A stretch of DNA of 64,000 nucleotides. Source: CAXBDP01 sp964598395. Lineage in GTDB: Bacteria; Bacteroidota; Bacteroidia; Cytophagales; Cyclobacteriaceae. A program made the translations under genes and the position numbers. Positions 34,639 through 44,034 of the stretch are shown here, one piece after another (the stretch's first letter is position 1; every line of letters begins with the position of its first letter). The stretch spans positions 1 through 64,000 of the forward strand of contig CAZRBW010000002.1 of NCBI GenBank assembly GCA_964598395.1, written 5' to 3'. Below the pieces are notes generated by a model. The model was not told the DNA's origin and ran no database searches. It saw only the letters and a program-made list of their open reading frames with translations.

Positions 34639-36246
34639 ATGAAAAACATAACCACTAAAATCACTCTACTATGCCTATTTATTGGGCTGATAGTAGGCAA
34701 TGCATTTGCACAAAGATCAATTCCTCCCGCTCCAGACAGAGCCGATGGCGAGGGGCCATACGGTAAATTAGTAATAAGAGGTGCCACATTAATTAATGGA
34801 AATGGTGCACCACCCACGGGCCCTGTTGATATCGTAATCGAAGGCAATAAAATTGTTTCGGTAAATACTGTCGGCTATCCAGGCGTACCCACCAATCCAA
34901 ATCGCGGGCCTGAAATAGGGCCGAATGATAAAGAAATAAATGCAGAAGGCATGTATGTAATGCCAGGCTTTGTAGATGCCCATGCACATATTGGCGGAGT
35001 AGGCCAAGGCACACCAGCCGAATATGTGTTTAAATTATGGTTGGCACATGGGGTTACAACTGTGAGAGATCCTTCAGCGGGTAATGGTTTAGATTGGGTA
35101 TTAGAACACAAGGCCAAAAGCACTAAAAACCAAATAACTGCACCTCGAATTTTAGCCTACACGAGTTTTGGGCAAGGTCACGAAGGGCCAATTACCACGC
35201 CAGATCAAGCAAGGGATTGGGTTAGAAAAAATGCCCAAAATGGAGCTGATGGAATCAAATTTTTTGGTGCTAGAGCAGACATTATGCAGGCTGCGTTGGA
35301 AGAAAACAAAAAGCTAGGCTTAGGCTCAGCTATGCACCATGCACAAATGAATGTTTTCGATTGGAATGTCTTGAACTCTGCTAGAGCTGGGCTTAGCTCC
35401 ATGGAACATTGGTATGGTTTGCCAGAAGCATTATTTACCAATCAGCGGGTACAGAATTATAGCTTGGATTATAATTACCAAAATGAACAGGATAGATTTG
35501 GTGAAGCAGGTAAATTATGGAAGCAAGCTGCAGCACCTGGTTCTGAACATTGGAACAAGGTAATGAATGAATTACTTGAACTTGATTTCACGCTGGATCC
35601 TACATTTAACATCTACGAAGCAAGTCGTGACTTAATGATGGCGCGTCGTGCAGAATGGCACGATGACTACACGTTGCCTTCACTTTGGCAATTTTTCTCA
35701 CCAAACCGTAGAGCACATGGTTCGTATTGGTTCGATTGGGGAACAGAGCAAGAAGTAGCTTGGAAAGAAAATTATCAGCTTTGGATGGCTTTTGTAAACG
35801 AATATAAAAATCGAGGCGGGAGAGTAACTGCCGGTTCTGATAGCGGATTTATTTATCAACTGTACGGATTCGCCTATATTCGTGAGCTGGAATTATTGCG
35901 GGAGGCAGGTTTCCATCCTTTGGAGGTAATAAACGCCGCTACATTAAATGGCGCTGAATTACTTGGGATGGCCGATCAAATCGGAACGATTGAGCCTGGC
36001 AAACTTGCTGACTTAATATTGGTAGAAGAAAATCCTCTTAGGAACTTCAAGGTGCTATATGGAACCGGTCATATTCGTGTAAATGATAGCAATGAAGTGG
36101 AAAGAGTGGGTGGTGTTAAGTATACTATAAAAGACGGTATCATATACGATGCAAAGCAACTTTTGCAAGATGTGAAAGCAATCGTAGACAAAGCAAAAGT
36201 TGATGCTGGCATTCAGGAACTTAAGCAGCCTGGCTCGCAGAGATAG
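34639..36246 (+). CDS. Exported amidohydrolase
   Basis: 535 residues with a signal peptide ending near NAFAQR. Metal ligands of the amidohydrolase barrel are seen: FVDAHAHIGG (HxH), further histidines in AMHHAQMN and SSMEHW, and TAGSDSG with the catalytic Asp. The C-terminal LGMADQIGTIEPGKLADLILVEENP is the usual end of imidazolonepropionase-like enzymes. The substrate may be a peptide, a cyclic amide or a xenobiotic; it cannot be told. It is a single gene with its own terminator and holds two octamers (34723-34730, 35898-35905). Confidence 0.88.
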   Translation: MKNITTKITLLCLFIGLIVGNAFAQRSIPPAPDRADGEGPYGKLVIRGATLINGNGAPPTGPVDIVIEGNKIVSVNTVGYPGVPTNPNRGPEIGPNDKEINAEGMYVMPGFVDAHAHIGGVGQGTPAEYVFKLWLAHGVTTVRDPSAGNGLDWVLEHKAKSTKNQITAPRILAYTSFGQGHEGPITTPDQARDWVRKNAQNGADGIKFFGARADIMQAALEENKKLGLGSAMHHAQMNVFDWNVLNSARAGLSSMEHWYGLPEALFTNQRVQNYSLDYNYQNEQDRFGEAGKLWKQAAAPGSEHWNKVMNELLELDFTLDPTFNIYEASRDLMMARRAEWHDDYTLPSLWQFFSPNRRAHGSYWFDWGTEQEVAWKENYQLWMAFVNEYKNRGGRVTAGSDSGFIYQLYGFAYIRELELLREAGFHPLEVINAATLNGAELLGMADQIGTIEPGKLADLILVEENPLRNFKVLYGTGHIRVNDSNEVERVGGVKYTIKDGIIYDAKQLLQDVKAIVDKAKVDAGIQELKQPGSQR

Positions 36247-36252
36247 CAAAAT

Positions 36253-36288
36253 AAAAATGCTGGCTCTTTTGCTGGCATTTTTTTTGAT
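36253..36288 (+). terminator. Terminator of the amidohydrolase gene
   Basis: AAAAATGC (36253-36260) pairs with GCATTTTT (36275-36282), followed by more T residues. The stem is AT-rich and the loop is 14 bases, so strength is moderate. Confidence 0.6.
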
Positions 36289-36429
36289 GGATTAACCAGA
36301 ATTTTCAAAGTCTTTGTTGATTAGATAATTTACCAACAGAATTACTCGAGAGTTTTGTTTTACAATTGTTTAATCTAAAGAAAAACTGAAATTTTAAATT
36401 CCAATTTTTAACATTTAACCACAGCCGAC

Positions 36430-37110
36430 ATGAGCGAAAATTCTATTATTCGCAACCCTAATTCAGGCAAGCTCGACAAAAACCGGAATGCCAATAGGTT
36501 GAAAAATTTACTAATGATTGTGCTTGCATGCACCCTAGCTTTTGGAACAGTGAGCTGCAAAAGCTCTAAAAAAGCAGCAAGAGAAGCAAGAGAAAGAGAG
36601 ATGGCTGAAAGAGCTCGTGCAATTGAGCAAGCAAAACTTGATCTTCAAGCTATCCTCGACGATGCGGGAGGGATGAGCATTGAAGCAAAAGAAAGAGAAT
36701 TAAACAGAGTAAAAGGTTTGAACCTTGATGATGCTGAAGTAAGTGACCTAATTAGAAGGGTTGAAGATAAAATTGCTGCTGAAAAGGCTGCAATGCAACC
36801 TAAGGCAGATCCTGCTGAAAAATCAGCAAGTGAACGGCTAAATAATTATTTTCAATACATCGCCAATGCCAACTCCGTAAACCAAGCCAACAGTTTAATT
36901 GATGAGACTGTAGGAATGTTTACCTCGGACAATGCGCCATTATTAATTATTATCAATCGTTCTGGAGGTATTGTGGATTACGATCGCCCAACCACTATCA
37001 GAAAGTACTTAGAATACTTGAAAGACCAGAAAAAGAATCTGAATACTATAGATGAAATAGTATTCGATAATAATGGAAAAATCAAGGAAATCATTCTTAT
37101 TAAAAAGTAA
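36430..37110 (+). CDS. Hypothetical lipoprotein, first gene of a four-gene envelope operon
   Basis: 226 residues. A charged N-terminus of about 28 residues precedes a hydrophobic stretch and the lipobox TVSC; an internal Met just before the hydrophobic part is a possible true start. A highly charged coiled-coil-like segment (KKAAREAREREMAERA) follows. The C-terminal 100 residues contain a LNNYFQYI...ANSLIDETVGMF...TIRKYLEYL pattern that recurs in the next protein. No named family is recognised. An octamer lies at 36664-36671. The next gene starts 7 bases after the stop. Confidence 0.68.
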   Translation: MSENSIIRNPNSGKLDKNRNANRLKNLLMIVLACTLAFGTVSCKSSKKAAREAREREMAERARAIEQAKLDLQAILDDAGGMSIEAKERELNRVKGLNLDDAEVSDLIRRVEDKIAAEKAAMQPKADPAEKSASERLNNYFQYIANANSVNQANSLIDETVGMFTSDNAPLLIIINRSGGIVDYDRPTTIRKYLEYLKDQKKNLNTIDEIVFDNNGKIKEIILIKK

Positions 37111-37117
37111 CACGGTC

Positions 37118-37693
37118 ATGAGAAATTACAAATCATTAATTATACTACTTTTTGTTTTGGTTGCTGGCTTTAGTGCTAATGCGCAAGACAATATTAGTCC
37201 AGAAAGGAAGAGAGCTATTGATTCTCTAGCTTTAGAAAAAATACGTGACCTTGGAACTTACATTTCAAGAGTTGGTAACAAAGACACTGAATTTTCCGAA
37301 GCCAATAGAATTATTGACAGAGCATTAGAGCTTTTTGCTCCAGGTAGCGAAATGGGCGTTTCTTCACTTTACTCAAGTGATATCAAGTATTACACAATCC
37401 GTAAATATTTCGAGCGCCTAATGGCTTTGAACTATGATAAGGTATCTATTCAGTGGTACAACATCGAATATGTGAGTGATCTAGAACTAGGGCCAGATGG
37501 CAGATATGTGGGTGTTATTACCATCTATCAAAGCTTCGAAGGCACTGGTGCAGACGGCTTACAATACAGAGATACTACCAAGAAGGACATCACGGTGTAC
37601 GTAGAGCGTAAAAGCACGCAAATTGCAGGACGTGAAATTGAGTTCTGGGATGTGTTACTCGGTGATATCAGAGTAACCGAGACTTCGGTATGA
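37118..37693 (+). CDS. Hypothetical exported protein, second gene of the operon
   Basis: 191 residues from the ATG at 37118, which begins a clear signal peptide (ending SANAQ); an upstream in-frame ATG at 37073 lies inside the previous gene and is less likely. LGTYISRVGNKDTEFSEANR, then IIDRALELF and TIRKYFERL, line up with the C-terminal part of the previous protein. The rest is strand-rich. Function unknown. Its stop overlaps the next start (ATGA). Confidence 0.68.
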   Translation: MRNYKSLIILLFVLVAGFSANAQDNISPERKRAIDSLALEKIRDLGTYISRVGNKDTEFSEANRIIDRALELFAPGSEMGVSSLYSSDIKYYTIRKYFERLMALNYDKVSIQWYNIEYVSDLELGPDGRYVGVITIYQSFEGTGADGLQYRDTTKKDITVYVERKSTQIAGREIEFWDVLLGDIRVTETSV

Positions 37694-38520
37694 GACAATT
37701 GACGATATTAATTTTGTTTATGGCCCTGAATCCAATTCAGGGCTATTCTCAAAATTTGAGTTCATTCTTAGGCGACGAAAGCGCTTTATATGCTGAAACA
37801 AAACAGCTGAATCAATTTTTTAGACGTTTCAATAACGAAGAAGACCCTCAAGGTCAAAGATATTTCCCAGGCGACCCAGACTATAGAGCCAAAGAAGACA
37901 GAATAAGATATATTCAAATGCTCTTCGATAAGGAAAATAAGAATATCCCTAATGAGTTAAAGACTGAGTTTTCTAACTATGTAATCGAAGAAGATTCTGG
38001 TTACTTTCTTGATTTCCATGGTGGAGATTGGTTTGCCGAAGTAGAAACTACATTCGCACATAAAGGTGTAGATAAGAAGGTTACTCTATTTTTAAAAATT
38101 CAAAAAGAGCCAATAGGCTCCAAATGGGTACTTACTAATGTTTTTTTTGAGCCATTTAGCAAGTTGTTTTTAGCAGATACTACTGAAATGAAATTTCTGC
38201 ACCCAATGAGTCATGAATTAGAGTTCATGAATTTGAATAAGGCTTTGAGAGTAAATGAAGAACTTGAGCTTTATGCCCAAAGAGGATTTAAGCCAGACTA
38301 TTTAATGCTTCTTTTTTATGAAATGAAGTTGGGTAATCTGACTTTTAAAAATGTGGATAATGTGAAATTTCACTTTTTCCAAATTGACAATTGGTATTTC
38401 GAAATCACAAGGTTCAACAGGCCTGGCTTGAATCGAGGCTGGCTCATGTCAAATCTTGCCCGCATCAATGATGATGAAAAACAATTATTGATGAAATATA
38501 TTTTTTATGAAGGTAATTAA
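37690..38520 (+). CDS. Hypothetical exported protein, third gene of the operon
   Basis: 276 residues with a signal peptide ending near GYSQN. It has a region rich in aromatic and acidic residues (SGYFLDFHGGDWFAEV) and an FEPFSKLF segment in the middle. No family is recognised. It overlaps the previous gene by 4 bases and the next by 14, which makes translational coupling of all three very likely. Confidence 0.66.
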   Translation: MRQLTILILFMALNPIQGYSQNLSSFLGDESALYAETKQLNQFFRRFNNEEDPQGQRYFPGDPDYRAKEDRIRYIQMLFDKENKNIPNELKTEFSNYVIEEDSGYFLDFHGGDWFAEVETTFAHKGVDKKVTLFLKIQKEPIGSKWVLTNVFFEPFSKLFLADTTEMKFLHPMSHELEFMNLNKALRVNEELELYAQRGFKPDYLMLLFYEMKLGNLTFKNVDNVKFHFFQIDNWYFEITRFNRPGLNRGWLMSNLARINDDEKQLLMKYIFYEGN

Positions 38521-41047
38521 AAGCTTTTTTCGTTTTACCCTCCCGCTTTTTTGTGTTTTAGCTTTTACGGTAGTACAGGCTCAAGACAAAAAAAAGGAAA
38601 CTCTTACCCCTGAGGAGCTAGAGGAATTTCAATTGCGTGTAAAGCAATTAGTTTCATTTTTAGAGTTTAGCCTCAATACCATTGGCGATCCTTCTACTTT
38701 AAGAAACCAAAAGGACGTTATTATAAATGAATCCTATTTGAAAGCTTTCCGAGATGGAAAAGTGCAAATAGAAGATGATTTGGTCGAATTTAGAGAAACT
38801 CCTACGAATAAGGATGTTCAAGCCTATTTTAAAGATGTTGACTTCTTTTTCAAAGGGGTAAAGTTTGCATTTGATGTTCAAGCCATTGATAGCTACTTAA
38901 ATGAAGACGGTAAAACCTATTTCAGAGTGACAATGAATCGCCGATTATCTGGAGTGAATTATGATGGCGATTCCCTAATAACAGATCTCACTCGCTATAT
39001 GGAGGTCAACCTAGACCTTGCCCAAAAAGACCTGAAAATCGTAAGTCTATATACCACTCGCTTGAGCCAAAGAGAAGATTTGACTAATTGGTGGAATGGA
39101 CTAGATGACAAATGGAAGAATATATTAGGTGCAAATGTGCCTATACGTGATTCCTTAAATCTGAATCAAGTTGATTTTATTAATGACACTACATTAGTAA
39201 CAGCAATGGGTGAAATTGAGGTACAAACTAGCACCATTTTCAATGGACTGAAAAGAGCTGCTGGATTAGAAATACTTGACTTATCTGGAAGAACCGACAT
39301 CCGAAATTTGGAGCCTCTTAATAGAATGGAAAATCTCAAAACTTTGAGAATAGCCCAAACTCCTGTAAGCGATCTTACCCCAATAAGGAATCTAACTAAG
39401 CTTGAAATTTTAGATGCGTCTGGTACGATGCTCTCCGACTTATCTCCTTTGCAGTATTTTTCAAGTCTTAAGGAATTGAATATTAGTAGCACATTAGTTA
39501 CCGACTTGAAGCCAATTGCTGGATTTAGTGCTTTAGAAAGGCTCAATCTCAACTCAACCCAGATTTCAGATTATGAGAAGTTAAAAGGACTAAATACCCT
39601 TAAAGATTTGCGTCTTGCAGGCTCAAATATTTCGGATCTAAGCTTTATCCAAGCTCTCAACAATTTGGAAATTTTGATGATTTCTAATACAAGTATTTCC
39701 GATTTATCAGCGCTGGCAGGTCACCCACAACTTGCAGAGCTATTCTGTGACAATACTCCTGTAGCATCACTTATGGAACTGAAGAAAATGCCGATGCTTA
39801 AAAGAGTATATATGGATAATACTCGATTATCAATAAGTGAGGCAAACAAATTTCGCTCAGAGAATAGAGGCGTGTTAATCATATACCAATCAGAAAATCT
39901 CTCCCTTTGGTGGAATCAGCTTTCTGATAATTGGAAAGAAATATTTAAAGGCATCGTGAAAATTGCCAAAGAAAATCCGTCTAAGGAAGAATTGGCTGAA
40001 GTTGGCTATATCAATGCCCTGAATATAAGCGGGAGGTCAGATTTAAATAGCTTAGAGCCACTTAGACCATTGATCTTTTTACAAAATTTGCAAGCTAATA
40101 ACTGCCCTATTGAAACCTTAGATCCACTTAGAGATTTACGAGATTTACAACAACTGAATGTAGCGAATACCAAGGTCTCTAATTTGGAACCACTAAGTCA
40201 GCTAAGCAATTTGAATATATTAAATGTACGCAATACGCTTATTACCTCACTTGACGGCTTAGCAGGTTTATCAGCTCTCAATACGTTGTATTTAGACTCA
40301 ACGAGCATTTCAGATCTAAAAGAGCTCCATTCTCTCAATGGATTAGAAAAGGTGTATGCCGACCAAACAAGTGTTACAGATCAAACTGCAATGGTTTTTT
40401 GGGATGCAAAACCAACAGCACTTCTTGTATATAAAACAAGTGAACTGCTACAATGGTGGTCCTTACTAGATCCACAATGGCAATTGATTTTCCAGCAAAA
40501 CCTCACAATGGATAATAATCCTAATGAAGAACAACTGCACAGTTTGTTTGCTATTGAAAAAATAGAGATACAGACCCAAAATAGAGTTAGTAGTTTAGAT
40601 CCGCTTTCATACTTAAAAAGGATTAAAGAGCTTAATGCTATTGATATTGGATTAATTAATCTTAGCGCTGTTTCATCTCTAAAAAATTTAGAAATTCTGC
40701 GTATTTCAAGAAATCCAATAAATAATATTAGCGTAATCGCAACTCTTAAAAATCTTCGCATTTTAGAAATTGAGAACACTGCCGTAGAGGATTTGGGAGC
40801 CTTAGAAACGTTGGCTTTATTGGAGGAAATAAGAGCATCGGGTACACAGATAAAGAAAGTAAACTCTCTTTCTGGTCTATATAAACTTAATTACTTAGAC
40901 ATCTCTAATACGAACATTCGTACGCTCAAGCCGATCACAAATCTTACAGGTCTTAAAATATTGCGTTGCTTCAATACAAGGCTCAACGACAAGAGAGTTG
41001 CAAGCTTTAAGGCAAGCGTTCCTGGATGCGAGGTACAGCACTATTAA
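38507..41047 (+). CDS. Exported leucine-rich-repeat protein with three WW-motif blocks
   Basis: 846 residues with a signal peptide ending near VVQAQ. The N-terminal 190 residues hold a domain with helices and a strand-rich part (KTYFRVTMNRRLSG). Then three blocks follow, each opened by a motif of the form LxxWWxxLxxxWxxI(L/F) at about 191-207, 465-482 and 647-664, and each followed by leucine-rich repeats of the type LxxLxxLxxLxxLxxxxTxIxDL. LRR regions bind proteins. No transmembrane segment or T9SS domain is seen, so it is probably periplasmic or outer-membrane associated. Last gene of the operon, followed by a strong terminator. Octamers at 38539-38546 and 40029-40036. Confidence 0.8.
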   Translation: MKVIKSFFRFTLPLFCVLAFTVVQAQDKKKETLTPEELEEFQLRVKQLVSFLEFSLNTIGDPSTLRNQKDVIINESYLKAFRDGKVQIEDDLVEFRETPTNKDVQAYFKDVDFFFKGVKFAFDVQAIDSYLNEDGKTYFRVTMNRRLSGVNYDGDSLITDLTRYMEVNLDLAQKDLKIVSLYTTRLSQREDLTNWWNGLDDKWKNILGANVPIRDSLNLNQVDFINDTTLVTAMGEIEVQTSTIFNGLKRAAGLEILDLSGRTDIRNLEPLNRMENLKTLRIAQTPVSDLTPIRNLTKLEILDASGTMLSDLSPLQYFSSLKELNISSTLVTDLKPIAGFSALERLNLNSTQISDYEKLKGLNTLKDLRLAGSNISDLSFIQALNNLEILMISNTSISDLSALAGHPQLAELFCDNTPVASLMELKKMPMLKRVYMDNTRLSISEANKFRSENRGVLIIYQSENLSLWWNQLSDNWKEIFKGIVKIAKENPSKEELAEVGYINALNISGRSDLNSLEPLRPLIFLQNLQANNCPIETLDPLRDLRDLQQLNVANTKVSNLEPLSQLSNLNILNVRNTLITSLDGLAGLSALNTLYLDSTSISDLKELHSLNGLEKVYADQTSVTDQTAMVFWDAKPTALLVYKTSELLQWWSLLDPQWQLIFQQNLTMDNNPNEEQLHSLFAIEKIEIQTQNRVSSLDPLSYLKRIKELNAIDIGLINLSAVSSLKNLEILRISRNPINNISVIATLKNLRILEIENTAVEDLGALETLALLEEIRASGTQIKKVNSLSGLYKLNYLDISNTNIRTLKPITNLTGLKILRCFNTRLNDKRVASFKASVPGCEVQHY

Positions 41048-41072
41048 CCTCCAACATCGATCTACAGAATTG

Positions 41073-41107
41073 GTCCTGATTTGTAATAAATCAGGACTTT
41101 TTTATTT
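41073..41107 (+). terminator. Strong intrinsic terminator of the four-gene operon
   Basis: GTCCTGATTT (41073-41082) and AAATCAGGAC (41088-41097) form a perfect 10-bp stem with a 5-base loop, followed by TTTTTTATTT. Confidence 0.92.
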
Positions 41108-41283
41108 AAAAAAATCACGAAACCAAAAATCACACTCCGTACCTAAACACTTTGATTATCAATAATTAAATATAATTTCTGAAAAATTTTGCAAATCTAA
41201 AAAAAAGGGAAACATTTGCATACTTTTTGATGTTTATGCTATTAAATACGTCGTTTATAACTTTTTTTGAGCAATAAATTTAA

Positions 41284-42813
41284 ATGAATAAAACATTTAC
41301 CATATTTCTTTTCCTCGTAGTTGTTAGCTTAACCTCATTTGGTCAAGCCTGGTCTGAAAACTTTAATACCAAAACAGGGAATGACTTCACCCTCACAGGT
41401 TGGACATTTAATGAAGATGGGTCATTTTATTTTTCCACTGCCAATACCTTTAATATGACTTCACGTCATATTAGATCTCAGGATATTACCAACAACGCTC
41501 CAATTGTCACTTTCACAGGGTATTTGTACTACATTGGCGGAACTACATATTCTACTTCATTTCAGCATTCTTGCGTTTGCTCTAATATTAATAATAATAA
41601 TGCATTGCCTAGGATAGAAGTATCGTACGAAAGCTTTACAACTGGCAATATTGTGAGTACATCAGGCCCATTTATAACAAACCAAAATATTTTAAATAAC
41701 GCGAGTTCTACTTTTACTCCATCAACTACTGGCTGGTATAGAATAAGATTAACATTATTTAGAAACTCAAATAGCGGAACTGCAGCAGTCGCTTTAGACA
41801 ACTTTACTTCAAATGTGCCAACCACTGCAAACTGGAATGACACTACCGTACCAATGGATCAATCAATCTCCATCACAATGAGTGAGACTGTGGTTGAAAA
41901 TGGTGATAACGTAAAATTTACTGTTGATTACACTCTTAATAATACACAATGGTTCACAAGAGTTAGAGGAGCAGTATTTCAAGTAAATCTACCAGCGGGT
42001 TTTACTTACCAAAACCATACAATTTCTGGTTGGAACTTTGACAATGTTCAAACAACCTACAACCCAAATACAGGAGCATTTACCATTTGGACTAATAATG
42101 TTGTTCCAGTAATTACCCTTGAAATAAATACTGTAGTAGCAAACGCCCAATCAGCATCATTTGCCTCTGTTTATAGCTCTAACTTTCAACCTCAAAACCC
42201 TAATTCTGCCTCTGTTAGCCCAACACCAATTACAATTGTTCCAAATTCTACTCAACCCATAGAATTGATTAGCTTCAATGCAAGGGCAAAGGGCGTATTG
42301 AATGAAATTAATTGGGCAACTGCTACAGAAAAAAATAATGATTTCTTCAGTATCGAAAGATCCGCTGATGGAATAAACTTCACTGAAATTGCGAAAGTTG
42401 AAGGCGCTGGTGACCACATTGGCCGATTAGATTACAAATTCACAGATCTAAGACCATTGAATGGGACTTCTTATTATAGAATTCGCCAAACAGACTTTGA
42501 TGGCACATTCAGCATATTCGAAGCAATACGCGTACAAAGAAATGATGTAGAAACTACTGCTTTCAAAATTGTAGGTAATCCTAGCAATGGCAATAGAGTG
42601 ATTATGCAAATGAGCATAGAGTCAAACGTTCAAACTTCAACTGTGAAGATTTATGACAATGCTGGCACTTTGGTGGCTCAAAAGGAAATCAACTCTAGAG
42701 ATCTTTATAACAATGAGTATATTTTGGATGGCCTAAACCTAAGCAGAGGCTTACATATTGTAAGTTTCGAAACTGCCGGTAAAAAATATACCGAAAGATT
42801 AATGGTCAGATAA
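41284..42813 (+). CDS. Secreted protein with T9SS type A sorting domain
   Basis: 509 residues with a signal peptide ending near SFGQA. The N-terminal 170 residues resemble a jelly-roll-type fold (ENFNTKTGNDFTLTGWTFNEDG). The middle part (about 190-320) is strand-rich and ends in PIELISFNARAKG; the usual fibronectin-like YYRIRQTDFDG segment follows. The C-terminal 80 residues are a Por secretion tail (GNPSNG, YDNAGTLVAQK, LSRGLHIVSFETAGKKYTERLMVR in part). The protein should be exported by the type IX system. Its function is not known. Confidence 0.85.
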   Translation: MNKTFTIFLFLVVVSLTSFGQAWSENFNTKTGNDFTLTGWTFNEDGSFYFSTANTFNMTSRHIRSQDITNNAPIVTFTGYLYYIGGTTYSTSFQHSCVCSNINNNNALPRIEVSYESFTTGNIVSTSGPFITNQNILNNASSTFTPSTTGWYRIRLTLFRNSNSGTAAVALDNFTSNVPTTANWNDTTVPMDQSISITMSETVVENGDNVKFTVDYTLNNTQWFTRVRGAVFQVNLPAGFTYQNHTISGWNFDNVQTTYNPNTGAFTIWTNNVVPVITLEINTVVANAQSASFASVYSSNFQPQNPNSASVSPTPITIVPNSTQPIELISFNARAKGVLNEINWATATEKNNDFFSIERSADGINFTEIAKVEGAGDHIGRLDYKFTDLRPLNGTSYYRIRQTDFDGTFSIFEAIRVQRNDVETTAFKIVGNPSNGNRVIMQMSIESNVQTSTVKIYDNAGTLVAQKEINSRDLYNNEYILDGLNLSRGLHIVSFETAGKKYTERLMVR

Positions 42814-42836
42814 AACCTAAACACTCCCAATTACAA

Positions 42837-42873
42837 AAAATCCTCCCGCCTCAATTTGAAGCGGGAGGATTTT
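42837..42873. terminator. Bidirectional terminator from an inverted octamer pair
   Basis: Arms 42837-42849 and 42861-42873 form a perfect 13-bp stem, each holding one octamer (42842-42849, 42861-42868). Oligo-A and oligo-T flanks serve the convergent T9SS-cargo gene and rlmN. Confidence 0.9.
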
Positions 42874-42893
42874 GCTTTTTAGCACGTTTTCGA

Positions 42894-43937
42894 CTAATTC
42901 TTATTTGCCAATTGCCCACAGGCTGCGTCAATATCCTGCCCTCTACTCCGGCGGACTTTTGCGACAATTCCATTGGCTTCTAGGGTTCTTTCATAGGCAG
43001 CTACTCTTTCCGCATCTGCTTGCTCGAATAGCTCCTCCCCAATCGGGTTATATTGTATCAGATTTACCTTAGACGGTACTCTCTTGCAGTATTTTACCAA
43101 GGCTCTTATGTCTTCATCCGAATCATTAAAATCCTTCCACACCACATACTCGAAGGTAATTCTGCTCTTTCTTCTATCATACCAATATTGCAGTGAGTCC
43201 ATCAATTCATCCAAAGGACTAGCATCATTTATAGACATAATCGATGATCGCTTTTCGTCAATAGCAGAATGTAGTGAAACGGCTAAGTTGAATTTCACAT
43301 CGTCATCGGCCAGCTTACGGATCATTTTGGAAACACCGACTGTGGATAGTGTAATTCGCTTAGGCGACATTCCCAAGCCTTCGGGTGAAGTAATTTTGTC
43401 CATTGCGCTCATCACATTGGCATAGTTGAGCAGCGGCTCTCCCATTCCCATTAGCACAATATTGGTAAGTGGGCGCTGAAAGTACTCCTTGCCCTGCTCA
43501 CTTATCAACACCACTTGATCGTAAATTTCATCTGCATTCAAATTGCGCATTCGCTTAAGCTTAGCCGTAGCACAAAACTTACAATCGAGACTACAACCTA
43601 CCTGCGAAGAAACACAGGCGGTAATCCGTTTTTCAGTTGGAATAAGCACAGATTCTACCACCAAACCGTCGTGTAATTTCACAGCATTTTTGATTGTGCC
43701 ATCTACACTTCGTTGCATTTGGTCGATCTCAGTAGGCTTTATCTCAAAAAACTTCTTTAACAACTCTCTGGTTTCCAATGAAATATTAGTCATTTCATCA
43801 AAATTGCGAAGAGATTTTTTCCACAACCACTCATACACTTGCTTGCCTCGAAAAGCTTTATCTCCATGCTCAACAAAAAATTGCTGCAATTGCTCAACAT
43901 TGAGTTTTCTGATATCTTTCTTTTCAATTGCAGACAT
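42894..43937 (-). CDS. rlmN: 23S rRNA (adenine2503-C2) / tRNA methyltransferase RlmN
   Basis: 347 residues from the ATG at 43937 (MSAIEKKDIRKL); the frame continues upstream but that part would run through the promoter and has no family sequence. The radical-SAM cluster CxxxCxxC is in GCSLDCKFCATAK, and GQDIDAACGQLA near the end holds the second Cys used in methyl transfer. It modifies A2503 in 23S rRNA and A37 in some tRNAs. It is convergent with the T9SS-cargo gene and divergent from the M14 gene. Confidence 0.96.
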   Translation of the reverse strand: MSAIEKKDIRKLNVEQLQQFFVEHGDKAFRGKQVYEWLWKKSLRNFDEMTNISLETRELLKKFFEIKPTEIDQMQRSVDGTIKNAVKLHDGLVVESVLIPTEKRITACVSSQVGCSLDCKFCATAKLKRMRNLNADEIYDQVVLISEQGKEYFQRPLTNIVLMGMGEPLLNYANVMSAMDKITSPEGLGMSPKRITLSTVGVSKMIRKLADDDVKFNLAVSLHSAIDEKRSSIMSINDASPLDELMDSLQYWYDRRKSRITFEYVVWKDFNDSDEDIRALVKYCKRVPSKVNLIQYNPIGEELFEQADAERVAAYERTLEANGIVAKVRRSRGQDIDAACGQLANKN

Positions 43938-43981
43938 AGCTTGGGATTTTCTTATTTTTTGAGGAAATAGCATTTGATATG

Positions 43982-43989
43982 CAAAGATA
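43982..43989 (-). promoter_or_regulatory. -7 box (TATCTTTG on minus strand) of rlmN
   Basis: Exact TAnnTTTG, 44 bases upstream of the rlmN start chosen here. A TTTG lies 23 bases further up (44013-44016). This supports the shorter rlmN start. Confidence 0.5.
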
Positions 43990-44034
43990 CTGCAAAGACA
44001 GGCAAAATGGTTCAAATCCCTAAAAAGCATAGAA

